A model generated the notes under the pieces. The model saw nothing but the letters and a program-made list of their open reading frames with translations, was not told the DNA's origin and ran no database searches. Positions 43,577 through 55,643 of a stretch of DNA of 64,000 bases are shown piece by piece (positions within the stretch are counted from its first letter, which is position 1; each line of letters begins with the position of its first letter). This DNA is from Actinernus sp. WN-2022 (Eukaryota; Cnidaria; Anthozoa; Actiniaria; Actinernidae). The DNA lies in NCBI GenBank assembly GCA_030867875.1, contig JAOWCC010000930.1:248001-312000 (forward strand), in the 5' to 3' direction. The translations under genes were made by a program, and so were the position numbers.

Positions 43577-43717
43577 TTAATATGCCATGATACTAGTGCT
43601 GCATGATTTCCGCTGCGTTGTCAAAGGCAACTTCTCGTCGCGTCAAAATAAAGCTTCGCGGGGGGCAAAACGGTTGATAATATGTTTTGCTTGCAATGCA
43701 TGATGGGAAGACATGAA

Positions 43718-43927
43718 TATCCTCCTTTAGCATGTGCTTCAGTTTTCGCGGGAAACTGGGGCGGCCGCGCGCCGACAGAAAATAGCAAATACGCATGCGC
43801 GTGACGTTTTTCCGCGGTGTGGTACAAGGCTAGTTCGCTGCGGCAGCAAAAAATAGGCAATAAGCGTTGTTGTAAAATCATAGTTCCACTAAGACCCGCC
43901 CTCCTTAGTTACTGTTGCTATGTCCCA
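43718..43927. repeat. Interspersed repeat, uninterrupted copy (empty site)
   Basis: Matches 1905-2079 plus 8451-8495 as one continuous sequence. The join falls at AATCATAGTT/CCACTAAG near 43883. Confidence 0.75.
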
Positions 43928-44039
43928 CAAACAGTATACATTTTTACTAGCCTCCTTAAGCAGTCCCCTGCGGCGACTTCCATTTCACTTCCCCGCCACA
44001 AGTGAAATGGAAGTCGCCGCGGGGGTCTGCTTAAGGAGG
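43922..44039. repeat. GC-rich hairpin repeat
   Basis: CCTCCTTAAGCAGTCCCCTG at 43951 is mirrored by CTGCTTAAGGAGG ending at 44039, with GCGACTTCCATTTCACT in the arm. The left part also occurs at 21267-21328. Confidence 0.7.
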
Positions 44040-44454
44040 TTAGTTTTTACGAGCCTTGCGCTCATCATGTGTTTATATGTACTGAAATAAAATACTACTA
44101 CTACAAGGAAATATATGGACGGGTATAAAAAAGTCAAACTTAGCGCGAATGGCAAAAACTTTTCTATTCAATGTATCGCAACGAAACTGTCTGCGTCGAT
44201 AGGAAAATAGTATTGAAAGATTTATTCGAACTTCTTAAGGGATTCCAGTGACTATTAATCCGTTTAGAGTTCTTTCGTGTCGATACTCAGAGAATGATAT
44301 TCACCAATTCTGGTAAATTAGCGTATTTGTCTGTAAATTCAATAGCACGTTTAAAGCCGCTAAACGAGAATCCACCTACACCTGTAAATCCTTTTTTAGT
44401 GAGTTATAAGGGAAGAATAAAAGCTAATCGGCGCTTCTGGAGATTTTCATTCGC

Positions 44455-45060
44455 AACAGAGTGGCTATGAAGCTCTCGTCAGACCTCAGCTTGACTGATG
44501 CCTCAGCTGTATGGAACCCTCATGCATAATGAGAATGCTATTAACAAACTTGAACAAGTTTAAAAAACGAGCTCGCTTCGTTACGGGCGATTACCGAGTA
44601 CGTTCTACCAGCTCTTAGTTAATTCACTAGGCTGGAATACTCTTGAACAGAGACGTCTGCTATCACAGGTGTCTCTATTCTATAAGATCCGTAAGGGATC
44701 CAGATGCCACCTGATTTTGTCAGTCTTTCGACTAGACCAAGTAGATTCCATAGTCATACTTATCGGCCGGTTCAGTCTAATGTGCAGAGTTACTTATATT
44801 CTTTCTTTCCTAGAGTTACTATAGAGTCTGGAATATATTGCCTCACTGCCTATCTTAGAAACTCAGACCTGCATAATAGATCTAGCAGACACTCTAACAT
44901 AGATTGAGTTTGTCCCAGATATAAGCGCGAAACTGAAGGTGGCAGAACATTCAATGTGACAGGAACAAAGCTATGGAATAGCATCCCACCAGAAATTAGA
45001 AAGAAAGACTCCCTAAATGCTTTTAAGTATGCTCTGCGAAAGTACTTTTTAGATAAATAG
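44455..45060 (+). pseudogene. LINE reverse-transcriptase C-terminus (fragment)
   Basis: Reads VRPQLDYASAVWNPH (across a break), NAINKLEQVQKRARFVTGDY, then LGWNTLEQRRLLSQVSLFYK and later FNVTGTKLWNSIPPEIRKK near 44960. This is the usual C-terminal region of CR1/jockey-like ORF2. The 5' side is missing and frames shift. It stops at 45058 and is followed by the remains of a different LINE. Confidence 0.68.
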
Positions 45061-45141
45061 ATATATAGTCATAGCGCTAGCTATAATATAAACGAAGACT
45101 GCTTATTTTCAAAATTCATATCTTCAGCTTATATAACATGC

Positions 45142-45414
45142 CTGAGTAATCTTGGTAATAACATTGTTGCTGATTCTCCTGGTACTAAGGTAACCATTTC
45201 CAGTTTACTCTGTCGGTCTGATGACTGTTCTCTAGACGCGAAAGTAACTGCAGTAAACAAGATACTGAACACATTCGCGAATCAGAATGAGTGGAAATTT
45301 ATCACTCATTCAAATATTACTAGTGCCCACTTAAACCCTAGCGGTTTGCATCTTAATTATCATGGCTCTAAGGTTTTATTCTCTAATATTTCTAAGTACA
45401 TACGCGATAATTGA
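45142..45414 (+). pseudogene. LINE 1 ORF1 end (SGNH-hydrolase-like)
   Basis: An open frame to a TGA at 45412 reads GTKVTISSLLCRSDD, then FANQNEWKFITHSNI, then HLNPSGLHLNYHGSK. The last segment is the D/N-x-x-H type block of the SGNH esterase-like domain that many CR1-like LINEs carry in ORF1. The N-terminal GDS block is missing. ORF2 starts about 15 bp later. Confidence 0.58.
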
Positions 45415-45426
45415 CCGGTTATTATT

Positions 45427-46576
45427 TTGCCGTGTGAAACTGCTGCAACCTCTGATGTTAACTTACAAAACGAGTTTTCTAGGGAATCATTTTCATTTCT
45501 TCCCACTACGCGCGGCTTTAAGCTAGCCTCGTTAAATATAACAAGCTTACCGAAACATATTGACGAATTTAGAGTTTTGCTTGCCGACAACCCCATTGAT
45601 GTCCTAGCAATCAATGAGACAAGGCTTGATTCTACTATTAACGATAGAGAAGTGCATATTCCCGGATACGAAATTGTCCGTCGCGACCGAAGTATTAATG
45701 GTAGATTTGGTGGGGGTGTTTGTTTCTATATTCGATGTAGTATAAATTACTCACCACGCCTCGACCTATGTATTGACGAGCTTGAAAATCTATGTATCGA
45801 AATTCGAAAACCACCGGCCACCGGCCAGATTCGACTGTTGATAAGTTTAGTTTTTTTGAGACGCTTGTTGGCAGGCTTGATGCAGAGGGCGTAGAATTTT
45901 ATTTAATGGGAGACGTGAACTGCAATTTAGCTGCGCCTCAACTAGATCATAATTCAAGTTTGCTGACCAGTATAATAGATCTCTATAGCTTACATCAACT
46001 CATAAATGAACCAACTCGCATTTCTAACACATCGTCAACTTTGATTGATTTAATATTCACAAACAGTCCTGATAGGATAGTTTGCTCTGGTGTCTCTCAT
46101 ATCGGCATTAGCGATCATAGCCTTGTATATGCATTTCGCAAACTTTCAATTGGATTATTCACTAAGGGTCACTGTACAGTGACTTATAGGAAATTTAAAG
46201 ATTTTAATTCTACAAGTTTTCGCAACGATATTTGTTTACAGAATTGGGACAGTATAAATATGTACGACAACCCGAACGGTATGTGGCATGATTGGAAAAA
46301 CATATTCTCTAGTGTAGTTGACAAGCACGCCCCTATACGTACAAAACGTGTTCGGGCTTTTAAATCGCCTTGGATCACGCCGCAATTAAAACAACGTATG
46401 CACGAAAGGGGTATTTTGAAACTAAAAGCGACGCGCTCTAATGATCCTAGCGATTGGTCTGCTTTTAAGAAATGTCGCAACTCTGTTAACAATGAAATTA
46501 AGCAAACTAAGGAAATACATTACAAAAATGCTTTTCATGAAAATGAAGGGAACTCACGCAAGACTTGGGGCATTTT
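45427..46576 (+). pseudogene. LINE 1 ORF2 endonuclease (EEP family)
   Basis: Motifs in order: LASLNITSLPKHIDEF, INETRLDSTI with the catalytic glutamate, YEIVRRDR with GRFGGGVCFYI, GDVNCNL with the aspartate/asparagine pair, LIDLIFTNSP, and SDHSLVYAF with the catalytic SDH. This is the apurinic-endonuclease-like domain that nicks DNA for target-primed reverse transcription. A frameshift near 45830 separates the first 155 codons from the rest. It is cut at the (AAT)n tail of LINE 2. Confidence 0.82.
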
Positions 46577-46656
46577 TAATAATAATAATAATAATAATTT
46601 TATTCATCCTTATACAACAATAGTACATTGGATTTCCTACAGTAATTAAATACAAA

Positions 46657-49600
46657 CTAACGGACTAAGGTTTTACCAACTAATACAGTAATATCGTAAA
46701 AATATTTAGCAGATATCTTCATGATTGACTCATCATTCATGGATAGTAAGTACAGAAATAAAGACTTTCTATCAAATGATTTAAAATTATTATTAATTAC
46801 ATGTAATTTGTTGATGAATTCTTCTCTTATACTCATAAAATCATTATTCTCACAGATCATCACATAATGGTATTCGTCTCCCACTTGATTTGAGTTACAA
46901 ATGGGACAAATGCGTTTTTCAACTGGGGTATTATTGTATCGTCCAGTTTCTATTGGCATCTTATGTGCTGATATTCTAATTTTAGACACTGCCTGACGAT
47001 GTTTACTATTTGTGACGTATTTTAGATATTTTTCAAAGTACATGTTTGATTTAACTGAAGTGTACGTACGTAATTTACCACCATTATGTACGTGTGAGTC
47101 ACTTCTATTTTTCTTAACTTGAATTTGCCAGAATTTAATGTAACGATCGAAAAGTTTTGCCCTAAAAAAAATAATGAATGCACCTATATGTTTAGGAGGT
47201 ACACATAGATTTGAAAATTTGCCAAGATCACAAAATTGTAGTAAATAGTTGGTGAATATTACGCCCTGGGAATTTAATTTCAGACATAAATTCGAGGCTT
47301 TGCCGACAAGGGTATCATTATAGTTAGGATCACTTAAACGTAACCAATATTTCAAGACCAAAGTTGAAATCTGTACAATTAAAGGTACTCTTCCTAACTC
47401 AGCATATACTGCCAGGTTTGTTGCTTTGCGGTGGACCCCCAAAACACGCTTGCAAAATTTTAGATGAAGCTTTTCTACACAATTTACCGCTGTAAACATT
47501 TTTAGTTTAAAACTATCAAAACTCGATAATTTTCCCAAACAGTAGACTCCCCAAATTTCACAACCATATAGTAATACGGGAGTCACTACGGAATTGAAAA
47601 GTTTCAATAGTACTTTTACAGGCGTGTTTTCTAAAGTCGAAACACACTTGAATAAACTATGATAGGCCCGTAAAGCTTTGTTATACAGTAGCTTTTGAGC
47701 TATCTTAAAATTACCTGCAAAATGGAATGTAATACCTAATTATGTATATTCTTCCACGTATTCTAAGCTATCAGTTCCGAAGTACCATTGACATTTCGTT
47801 AACTTATATCGCTGGGGTTTTGATGCAAAAATTAAAATTTTTGATTTTTTCAGGTTTACTTGTAACTTCCATTTTTTAGTGTAAGAATTAAGTTCCCGAA
47901 GACACGATTGTAACCCGGATTGAGATTGAGACAAAAGGACTAAGTCGTCAGCATAAAGTAGACAATTTAAATTACTTCCATTCAGGTTTACTGGGTCACA
48001 CTTGTTATCAAATACTTCTGGTATGTCATTTATAAAAAGATTGAAAAGTGTTGGACTAAGGTTACATCCCTGTTTGACTCCAATTTCTGACTGAAAAAAA
48101 GACGTAACGCCTTGATTTACTTTCACTGCGGATTTGACGGAGGAATACATACTAAGTAAAATACGTAAAAAGTTTCTACTACACCCATACTTAATGAGTT
48201 TAAAGAATAAACCCTCTCTCCAGACGCTATCGTATGCTTTTCTAAAATCAATAAAGCAAGCGAAAAGAGGTTTGTTCTTTGATTTATAAAAATCAATTAA
48301 AGTTTTTAACACCAATATATGATCAGATGTTCTGAAACCTTTCCTGAATCCGATTTGACTTTTATTTAAAAATTTTCAAACAACTACTGATACAAATGCC
48401 TCTATAGTTATTGAGATCTAACCTATCTCCAGACTTATGAAGAGGTACTATCAAACCTTCTGACCACGCTAGTGGAAAATGTCCATGAGAGAGAATTACA
48501 TTGAACAATTTAACAAACTGAGGTGCTAAGCTGTCTAATGAAGATTTGATGATTTCGTTACATATTGAATCTCTCGCGCTTGCCTTTTTATTCTTAAGTC
48601 TTTTTGAAACCTCCCTTATTTCGTTAATTGTAATGGGATCGTCAAGAATTTTGTTGTTGCCTGAAGCCCAAATATGAAAATCAGTAACAATTTGAGCTTC
48701 GTTACTTTGACAGTGTGTTGTAAAATGTATTCTATTTAATTCTTTGAAATAATCATACCAGTCTGTAGGAGATATATCATTAGAAATATCATTGTTTTTC
48801 CCATTTGACTTAATGACGTTAACGAGCTTCCAAAACTCTTTTGGATTATTACTTTCTAAGTTACCAATTTTGTCTAGTAACTCATTCTTGAATTGAATTT
48901 TTGTCTTTTTAATCAACTGCTTGTATTTCTTCTTGGTAGAGAAAAACTTATGTCTCAAGTAAGGATCACCTGGATATTTTGAAACCAAATAACCCAAATT
49001 TTGTACTTCCTTTTTGAACTCGTAACAATTTTTATCAAACCATTTTTGTTTCTGGATGACCTTTTTCTTACTTTTACTTTGACCTATTTTACTCTTAGTA
49101 GGTAACACCTTTTTGGCTGTACTGACTATGGTGTCTGTAAACTCCTTTACCAACATATCTATGTTAGTTCCCTCTTTGTCTACGTGTATTGAATCAAACA
49201 AGGAGCCTAATTTATTGTGAACCTTATCTGAATTAATCATATTAACAAATTCACTTTTCAAATCGTCGTTCCAAAGAAATGTCATTGGATGTGACTCCAT
49301 AGGCACACTTTTTTCTAACATATTTGGAACTTTTGCCTCCATGACGAATGACAGAAAACAGTGGTGCGAGAACTCCGTTACACTGGAGACCGTGAATAGG
49401 TTGACAGAGCGAAACAGATTTTGAGAAACAATAGCGTAATCGACCACACTCGCGCCATTATAAGTATGACAGGTAAACTGACCTAGAAAATCGCCCTTAC
49501 ACCTACCATTTAGAGTTACTAGGTTATTACCAATACATAATTCAGAAAGTGATCTGCCATATTTATTTATGTGAATATCTCTTGAGTTTCTTGGCTCCAT

Positions 49601-50170
49601 TATTTCAGAATTAAAACCCGCAAGATTGAAAGAAACGTCATTGACGTAATCTTCTAAGTTTCCCATTCTTGCATTAAAATCACCGCATAACATTATTTCG
49701 CCTTTTTTAGAAAAATTGTAAATATTTTCTTGTAGAATGTCAAAATGATCTTTGTCCAATCTCTTCTCTCTTGGGGAGTTTAGAGGTGGGATGTAAACAG
49801 TACAAATGAAAACGTCATGTTTCAAATGGAAGAAATCTTTTTCTAATTTCCACCAAACAAACTCCTCACAACTCTCCTTATCGAGAAATTTAACTCCTTT
49901 TCGTAATGATGATTTGACTAACACAGTAATGCCTCCAGAGTTCCTACGAGAATTTGGATGGTTCTTTCTACATTTTGAAAAAGCATAAAAGCCGTCTATG
50001 TTTAAGTCTTCACCGTAAGGTAACCAAGTTTCGACGAGTGAAACAAAATCGAATTTTGCTATTTCTGTAATGAAATCTTTATCAATCAATTTCCCCGAAA
50101 GACCTTCAATGTTCCAACTACAGAAACTCAGAAAATTTCTGACCGGGATTTTCATGCTTGGAAAGCACAA
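46657..50170 (-). pseudogene. LINE 2 ORF2: EEP endonuclease and reverse transcriptase
   Basis: The first 602 codons (50170-48362) carry the endonuclease: FCSWNIEGLSG, VETWLPYGED with the catalytic glutamate, MLCGDFNARMG, VVDYAIVSQN and EFSHHCFLSF. They reach the first RT motif (NNYRGICIS). A frameshift at a T run near 48365 is followed by CFIDFRKAYDSVW, GVKQGCNLSPTLF and LLYADDLVLLS (catalytic YADD). A TAA near 47745 then breaks it before the last 316 codons, which end with a CPICNSNQ...EYHYVMIC zinc motif. LINE ORF2 makes the nick and copies its RNA at the target. The copy is nearly complete but could not make a full-length protein. Confidence 0.85.
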
Positions 50171-50340
50171 ACAAAGATAGAAATACTATGAACTGACACC
50201 ACCTCCCATTAGCAGCCGAAACACTAAACCCTGGAAACTTTCACAACAGAAATGAAAAACATAAGTATATAAACTTCTCTAAAATATCAGTGTAGAAATA
50301 TATGGAATGAAACTGAAATAAATGATTGTAGTAAGTAGTG

Positions 50341-52692
50341 TTATACCGGTCTTACTTGAGTATCTAACTGCCGTGAGAGCATGTTCATTGGTGGATAGCT
50401 AACCTGTGGATTACAGAACGCTAGACCCGGTGGAGGCGGCGGCGGAAGAACGACCCTTTGATATACCGGAGCTGGCTGATGTCGAGATTGGTTGTTGCCA
50501 CTAACGACTTGAATAAAGTTCTTTAGCATATCCGATAGACTAGTTAATTGTGAGTTGATTGAGTTGATACCATTGTTACTATCTACCTGAACTGAGGAAT
50601 CCTGATTGTTATTAACTGGCTGATCACCCACAAGGGTGTGCGGTCTCTGTCTGAACATGGGGGCGCTTTGTTGATAATCGACTTGTTCATCACCCACTAC
50701 GAAGTGTCTTTGTCTGGGTACGGGGCTTTGCTGTGGTAGATGCTCGACTGTGACCTGCGACCGTTGATGACGCCAACTCTTGAGGCCAAGAGAGACTCTG
50801 ATGCCATTTTTTAGGTTCTTGGCAAACAATGGGACACCTCTATTTCTATTCAAATGTTTACTGTCGAAAAAACATCGTTCCTGACTTAGGTTGCGATTGT
50901 CGATATGTGTAACATTTGGGAAATTCTTAACTTTATCATGGACGGAAGCGTTCACCAGAAACATAGCCTCGTCAAACTCATCACACCTAGGCGTAAGGCT
51001 TGACAAGATAATCTGCTTGTCAGGAAAGGCTCGCAGAGCAATAGATACCATATCAACTTGTTTGAGCACTGTTTCTTCTACGGAATGAGATTCAACGTCG
51101 TTCACGCCAGTATTGATAACAATGCCTTTCTTCACCAAAACTCTTGGCGTGGTTAATATTCTTACGGCCGTATCTGTGTTACCACACGGGATTAACTTGG
51201 AAATATACCGTGGACATAATTTATTCAAATCGATAAATCGTCTGTTGGAATCACACAAGAAAACATAGTCGTACTCATGTTCAGTGATGTTATTGTTCTG
51301 GTTTTGGCGAGACGTACTTGATTCGTTAAGTGTTTCCGGGTTAATTGACGGCTCCTTTGTATGTGGTACCTCAACGACTGGGGCAACATTAACATGATTT
51401 TCTATTTGTTCAACTTCTACGGATTGATTGACTTCTAGTTCTTTTACGTTTTCTATATCAAGCTGGTTTCGTAATGATGACATACGACACTCGCATTCCT
51501 TACTCGACAAAGATATTTCTTCACTGAGCTTGTGGTTTGTGTCATTTAATAAGACACACGTTTCTTCTAGGCTTTGAATTCTTTTGACGAGGTTTCCTTT
51601 TTCTTCAACGAGTGAGCCGACACGTCCCTGTAGTTTCTTCATTTCCCCTTCAGCCTTCAGCATATGCTGCTCTACCTCATGTGTGATGTTGTCCTGGGTT
51701 TTCTTGAGGACTATCAATTCGTTCTTAATCCTATCCTGTAGTGAGTTTGACAACTCTACTTTGAAGGTGTCAAAATCCCCCAACATAATGTTATAACGCT
51801 GTAGCTGATCAAAGTCCTTGTTCGCGACTTGGGTTTCTAATTTAGCGACTATGTCTTGGACTTGGCGTAACCTGTTGTTTATTGTTTGTATCTGATCCAT
51901 AGTAGCATTAATATCGCAGCTAGCCTTAGAGGACTTTTCCTTGGCCAGTTTAGGAGACGTAATCTGCAATTTCTTTCTGACCGGAAATGACTTACGAGAC
52001 AATGGCGACTGATAAACAGCTAAGTAAGAAGGCGATTTGCTTTTGGAACTATTCTTACGACGAGGGGAGCGACTCTTAGCTTTTGGAAATACTCTCACGT
52101 TATCGTCTACTTCACCGTCCATTTCTTCCACTTCTTCTTCATCACTTTCTTCTGATAAGATAACAAGAGAGATGCCGACCAGATCAATAATTTTATCACC
52201 TTGAAAAATATCTGAATATAAGGCACTGACCTGACAATTGTCCAAAGCCTTGTCTCCACATAAACCATCTACGAAAGACCCCAGTTTACCGAACTCGGTG
52301 TCACGCCAGAAATCTCTGAACTTCCCTTGAATCATAAATTTGCGTTTGGACAAGTATACAGTTATTGTAAATAACAGTGCGCTAGACTTTCCTTCATCTC
52401 GGAGTTGGTAGAGTTGAACGACAAGCTCAACTACGTTTCCTGGACTATCTGTCTTGCGTAACCAGTCGACTTTAAAAGACTCTTGGTTTCCAAAATCGAG
52501 CCAGTACCTTATTTTTAATGCCTTTAACCAGTGATCGAAACGGCATTGTTCTTCCACGACGAATAAATGTACCGCTCCTTTTTCTGATGTTTGAATATCC
52601 TCCTGGACCACGAGCAGATCGTTCACATTCGAATTCCCTGTATTCTCTTGCATATTTTCGGAACTACTAAGCACCAACGGATTACTACTCAT
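50341..52692 (-). CDS. LINE 2 ORF1, coiled coil with SGNH domain, intact
   Basis: 783 codons from an ATG at 52692. After an acidic and basic linker, residues about 265-430 form a long coiled coil (for example LKKTQDNITHEVEQHMLKAE), suited to trimerisation. Residues about 475-640 are SGNH-hydrolase-like: VFLCDSNRR where GDS is usual, GIVINTGVNDVE with the N block, and FDSKHLNRNRG with the D-x-x-H-type block. The C-terminus is rich in proline and glutamine (PPPPPPG). ORF1 of CR1-type LINEs binds RNA, and the esterase-like domain is known in several families. C in place of G at the first block may reduce catalysis. It is separated from ORF2 by about 170 bp. Confidence 0.82.
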   Translation of the reverse strand: MSSNPLVLSSSENMQENTGNSNVNDLLVVQEDIQTSEKGAVHLFVVEEQCRFDHWLKALKIRYWLDFGNQESFKVDWLRKTDSPGNVVELVVQLYQLRDEGKSSALLFTITVYLSKRKFMIQGKFRDFWRDTEFGKLGSFVDGLCGDKALDNCQVSALYSDIFQGDKIIDLVGISLVILSEESDEEEVEEMDGEVDDNVRVFPKAKSRSPRRKNSSKSKSPSYLAVYQSPLSRKSFPVRKKLQITSPKLAKEKSSKASCDINATMDQIQTINNRLRQVQDIVAKLETQVANKDFDQLQRYNIMLGDFDTFKVELSNSLQDRIKNELIVLKKTQDNITHEVEQHMLKAEGEMKKLQGRVGSLVEEKGNLVKRIQSLEETCVLLNDTNHKLSEEISLSSKECECRMSSLRNQLDIENVKELEVNQSVEVEQIENHVNVAPVVEVPHTKEPSINPETLNESSTSRQNQNNNITEHEYDYVFLCDSNRRFIDLNKLCPRYISKLIPCGNTDTAVRILTTPRVLVKKGIVINTGVNDVESHSVEETVLKQVDMVSIALRAFPDKQIILSSLTPRCDEFDEAMFLVNASVHDKVKNFPNVTHIDNRNLSQERCFFDSKHLNRNRGVPLFAKNLKNGIRVSLGLKSWRHQRSQVTVEHLPQQSPVPRQRHFVVGDEQVDYQQSAPMFRQRPHTLVGDQPVNNNQDSSVQVDSNNGINSINSQLTSLSDMLKNFIQVVSGNNQSRHQPAPVYQRVVLPPPPPPGLAFCNPQVSYPPMNMLSRQLDTQVRPV

Positions 52693-52789
52693 GTTAGAGA
52701 TTTATGTCGTTAAAGAAACCGAAAGAAAGGTTGACTGAGTAGGGAGGAAAGGAGTTCAGCCGTAAGCGTCAAGAAAACACGTGCGACTC

Positions 52790-54651
52790 GCCGCCATGAT
52801 GAGCTTACTGCGAGAAAATCAAAGAGCTCTCAAATAAAAGAAATCAAACAAAACGGCACCGCCATTAGTAACGCACAAGAGCTGTCTCAGGCCTTTAATG
52901 ACCATTTTGCTAGCGTAGGGCCCAAACTCGCGAATGATATACCATGCGATGGAAATAGCCGTTCACACTTAGACTATATTAGTAGTTTGGGACCTAATCA
53001 TGTGAGCTTTGAACTGGAACCAACGAATTGCTCCAAAGTCCTCTCTTTATTATCTAAACTAAGTAAATCTAAAGCGACTGGCTTAGATAAAATATCCGCT
53101 AGACTTCTTCGTGAATGTGCTGACCTGATCGCTAACTCTCTCTGCCTAATTTTTAATCGTTCCATTGTCACAGGTATTTTCCCTGAAGAATGGAAGTGCT
53201 CGAAAGTAATACCCTTATTCAAACAGGGTGAGCGCGCTGATTTGAATAACTATCGCCCCATTTCAATTATTCCTGTTGTGGCGAAAGTTTTCGAAAGGTT
53301 AATTTACGATCAGGTATTTGCTTTTCTAACGGAAAATAACTTACTCTCGAGCCATCAATCAGGGTTCCGATGCCTTCATTCTACAGTTACTGCATTACTT
53401 GAAGCCACTGAGAATTGGGCATACGATATTGATCACGGCAATGTGAACGCCGTTGTTTTCTTAGATCTCAAGAAAGCATTCGATACGGTGGATCACGATA
53501 TTCTGTTATCGAAATTAAACGAATACGGCATCAGGGGCGCCTCGAATAATTGGTTTAAGTCTTACTTGAATAGCCGCAATCAAAAATGTTTTGTTAATGG
53601 TTGTTTCTCACAAAACCGTTCATTATCCTGCGGTATTCCACAGAGAACAATTTTGGGGCCGCTATTATTCCTGCTTTACATTAATGACTTACCAAACTGC
53701 CTCTCTCATTCCCAGCCTCGAATGTATGCTGACGACACTCACTTAACTTTCGCAAGTAATAATATTGATGCCATAGATCGTAATCTGAATCAGGACCTTG
53801 TTAACGTTAATGAATGGCTTATCGCGAATAAGCTCACTCTCAATAAATCGAAGACAGAATTCATGTTAATTGGATCAAGACAAAAATTAAGTACCTTTAA
53901 TAACCCTCCGTCACTAACGATTGATGGGGCTCCCATAAAACAGGTATCGAATACAAAATCTGTCGGTGTTCATATCGATGAGAATCTGTCCTGGAACATA
54001 CACATTGATAAGTTGTGTAAGAAAATTGCCTCTGGCATCGGTGCCCTCAAGCGCATTGCACCATTTGTCCCCCGCAAAACACTGCAGTCTATTTTCAATT
54101 CACTGGTGCAACCACATTTTGATTACTGTAGTGTTGTGTGGGGAAGTTGCAATAAAACCCTTGCTAACAAACTCCAAAAATTACAAAACCGTGCGGCTCG
54201 GGTTTTAACCTTTTCCAGCTATGATGCTAATGCTGATTATCTCTTTGAAATACTTGGCTGGAAAAAACTTGAAACTCAACGCCAAATTCATAAAGCTGTT
54301 ATGGTCTATAAATCGCTTAATGGACTCGCCCCTGACTATCTTCGTTCGAAATTTGTTGACGGCAGCAGCGTTACAAATTATTCTCTAAGAGACACTGAGA
54401 GCAAACTTGCTATTCCTCTGCTCCGCACCAACTTTCTCAAAAATAGCTTTGGCTATAGTGGTGCGGTCCTATGGAATAACCTTCCGATTGAGTTGCGGCA
54501 AGCCAGAACTTTAAGTACTGTTTAAAACACGAACAGCAGTGTTTTATCAAGTTTAAAAATTCGAGGGCGAAGCCCGAGAATTTTTAGACTTGATAAAACA
54601 CGTGCTGTGAGTGTTTTAAACGGCTTCAAAAACGCTTTAAGAATGCAATGA
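52790..54651 (+). pseudogene. LINE 1 ORF2 reverse transcriptase
   Basis: Resumes the LINE 1 frame after LINE 2. Motifs: SKATGLDKISARLL, LNNYRPISIIPVVAK, VFLDLKKAFDTVDHDIL with the first catalytic aspartate, GIPQRTILGPLLFLLYINDL, and RMYADDTHLTF with the YADD box. The usual GxPQGS is GIPQRT here, a glycine-to-arginine change that would probably harm activity. The C-terminal region (QIHKAVMVYKSLNGLAPDYL, GAVLWNNLPIELR) is complete up to LRQARTLSTV, where a hairpin MITE adds a stop at 54523. The original ending appears beyond it at 54622-54651. It is CR1/jockey-like. Confidence 0.86.
54520..54621. mobile_element. Hairpin MITE in LINE 1 tail
   Basis: GTTTAAAACACGAACAGCAG and its complement form an almost perfect hairpin of about 100 bp with core GGGCGAAGCCC. 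It ends the LINE 1 frame early. Confidence 0.82.
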
Positions 54652-54655
54652 AAGA

Positions 54656-55164
54656 AAGACGCACATCTCAAGGGAATGGTTACTTAATGAACCATTGAAC
54701 CTTTGTATTCACAACGCCATGCAAAATATTCGAGTAATCACCGCCTGCAATTACAAACATCTCAAGGGAATGACATGAAGAAATTACCATACTATGTTGT
54801 TTGAAGCGCCGTTTCGCAATGCAAGAGGAATCTGCACTTGAAGGATTTGGTGTCGTGGTTTACCTCGATAAAGTTCAAGACTTGGAAAGCGATGTGACTG
54901 ACATGACGGCAGACTCTAAATTTTTGACTCCGACACAAAATATGTAAGTTTAATGCACGTTTTTATAATATTACGGCTTTGAGTTTGGTTTAATAATTGG
55001 AACTAAACAGTGGCTCGGTAAACAAGTAATGGTAGTTGGATAACTTCATTTTAAAAATATCATCTGTGTATCTCGGTAGTCTGCTGATATTAGTAAATTT
55101 AGTGCAAAATTTATTATCTAGGTACCTTATGTTCCGTGTACTTTTTGCTATCTTTGGGTCTTTA
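54656..55164. other. Spacer with one possible exon
   Basis: A frame from ATG at 54820 (MQEESALEGFGVVVYLDK) runs to a standard donor AT/GTAAGT near 54942. It could be a first coding exon, but no downstream exon or domain was found. Confidence 0.3.
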
Positions 55165-55262
55165 TCAGTGAATTCTTAATTAGGATGAAACTTTATATAA
55201 TATTTCATGTTCATTAATATTCTTTATATAAAACGTTCATCCTAATTAGCAATTCAGTGAGA
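55165..55262. repeat. Small hairpin repeat
   Basis: AATTCTTAATTAGGATGAA and its complement form arms of about 35 bp with an AT-rich loop. Confidence 0.6.
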
Positions 55263-55489
55263 AAGCTGAAACATCAATAGAAATTCCATTGTCTCAATCA
55301 TTAACCCCGTTTCCCTCTGGGACAGAATTCAAATCCCTCCGCGGGCCTTTTAGAATGATGAGATTTTATCAGGTATAAAGGAGCATGCACGTGACTGATT
55401 TGCTTCATCTGATTGGACAAAATGCTCATTAATTATTCATGAGTTTTTGAAGTAGATTTCGCTCTGGTTGCAGCAGCTTCTTTTCTTAT

Positions 55490-55643
55490 CTTAGCTTAAC
55501 TTAATTTTAAATTAGCACACGGCACTCATGGAAAGCAGGTTTTTATTTGAGCTAATTTTAAATGTAATTTTATATTGTAAACTTTTTACAAAACCCTGAT
55601 GAGCTTACCGTGTATAAATAAAGATTACTTACTTACTTACTCC
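55490..55643 (+). repeat. LINE 3' end with (TTAC)n tail
   Basis: GCTTACCGTGTATAAATAAAG is followed by TTAC repeats, the usual 3' terminus of a CR1/L2-like LINE. No coding part is attached. Confidence 0.6.

Larger units (their letters stand above)
46577..52787 (-). mobile_element. LINE 2, nearly full length, nested in LINE 1
   Basis: Two ORFs on the minus strand, about 95 bp of 5' sequence, and a 3' (ATT)n tail at 46595-46577. It is inserted in the LINE 1 frame between its endonuclease and reverse transcriptase. No target duplication is clear because the site is AAT-rich. With one frameshift and one stop in ORF2 and an intact ORF1, it looks young. Confidence 0.85.
45142..54655 (+). mobile_element. 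LINE 1, interrupted by LINE 2 and by a hairpin MITE
   Basis: Contains the end of an ORF1, an apurinic-type endonuclease split by a frameshift, and a reverse transcriptase resuming at 52790 after the nested minus-strand LINE. A 100-bp hairpin at 54520-54621 cuts the last codons. The beginning is 5'-truncated. Confidence 0.8.
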
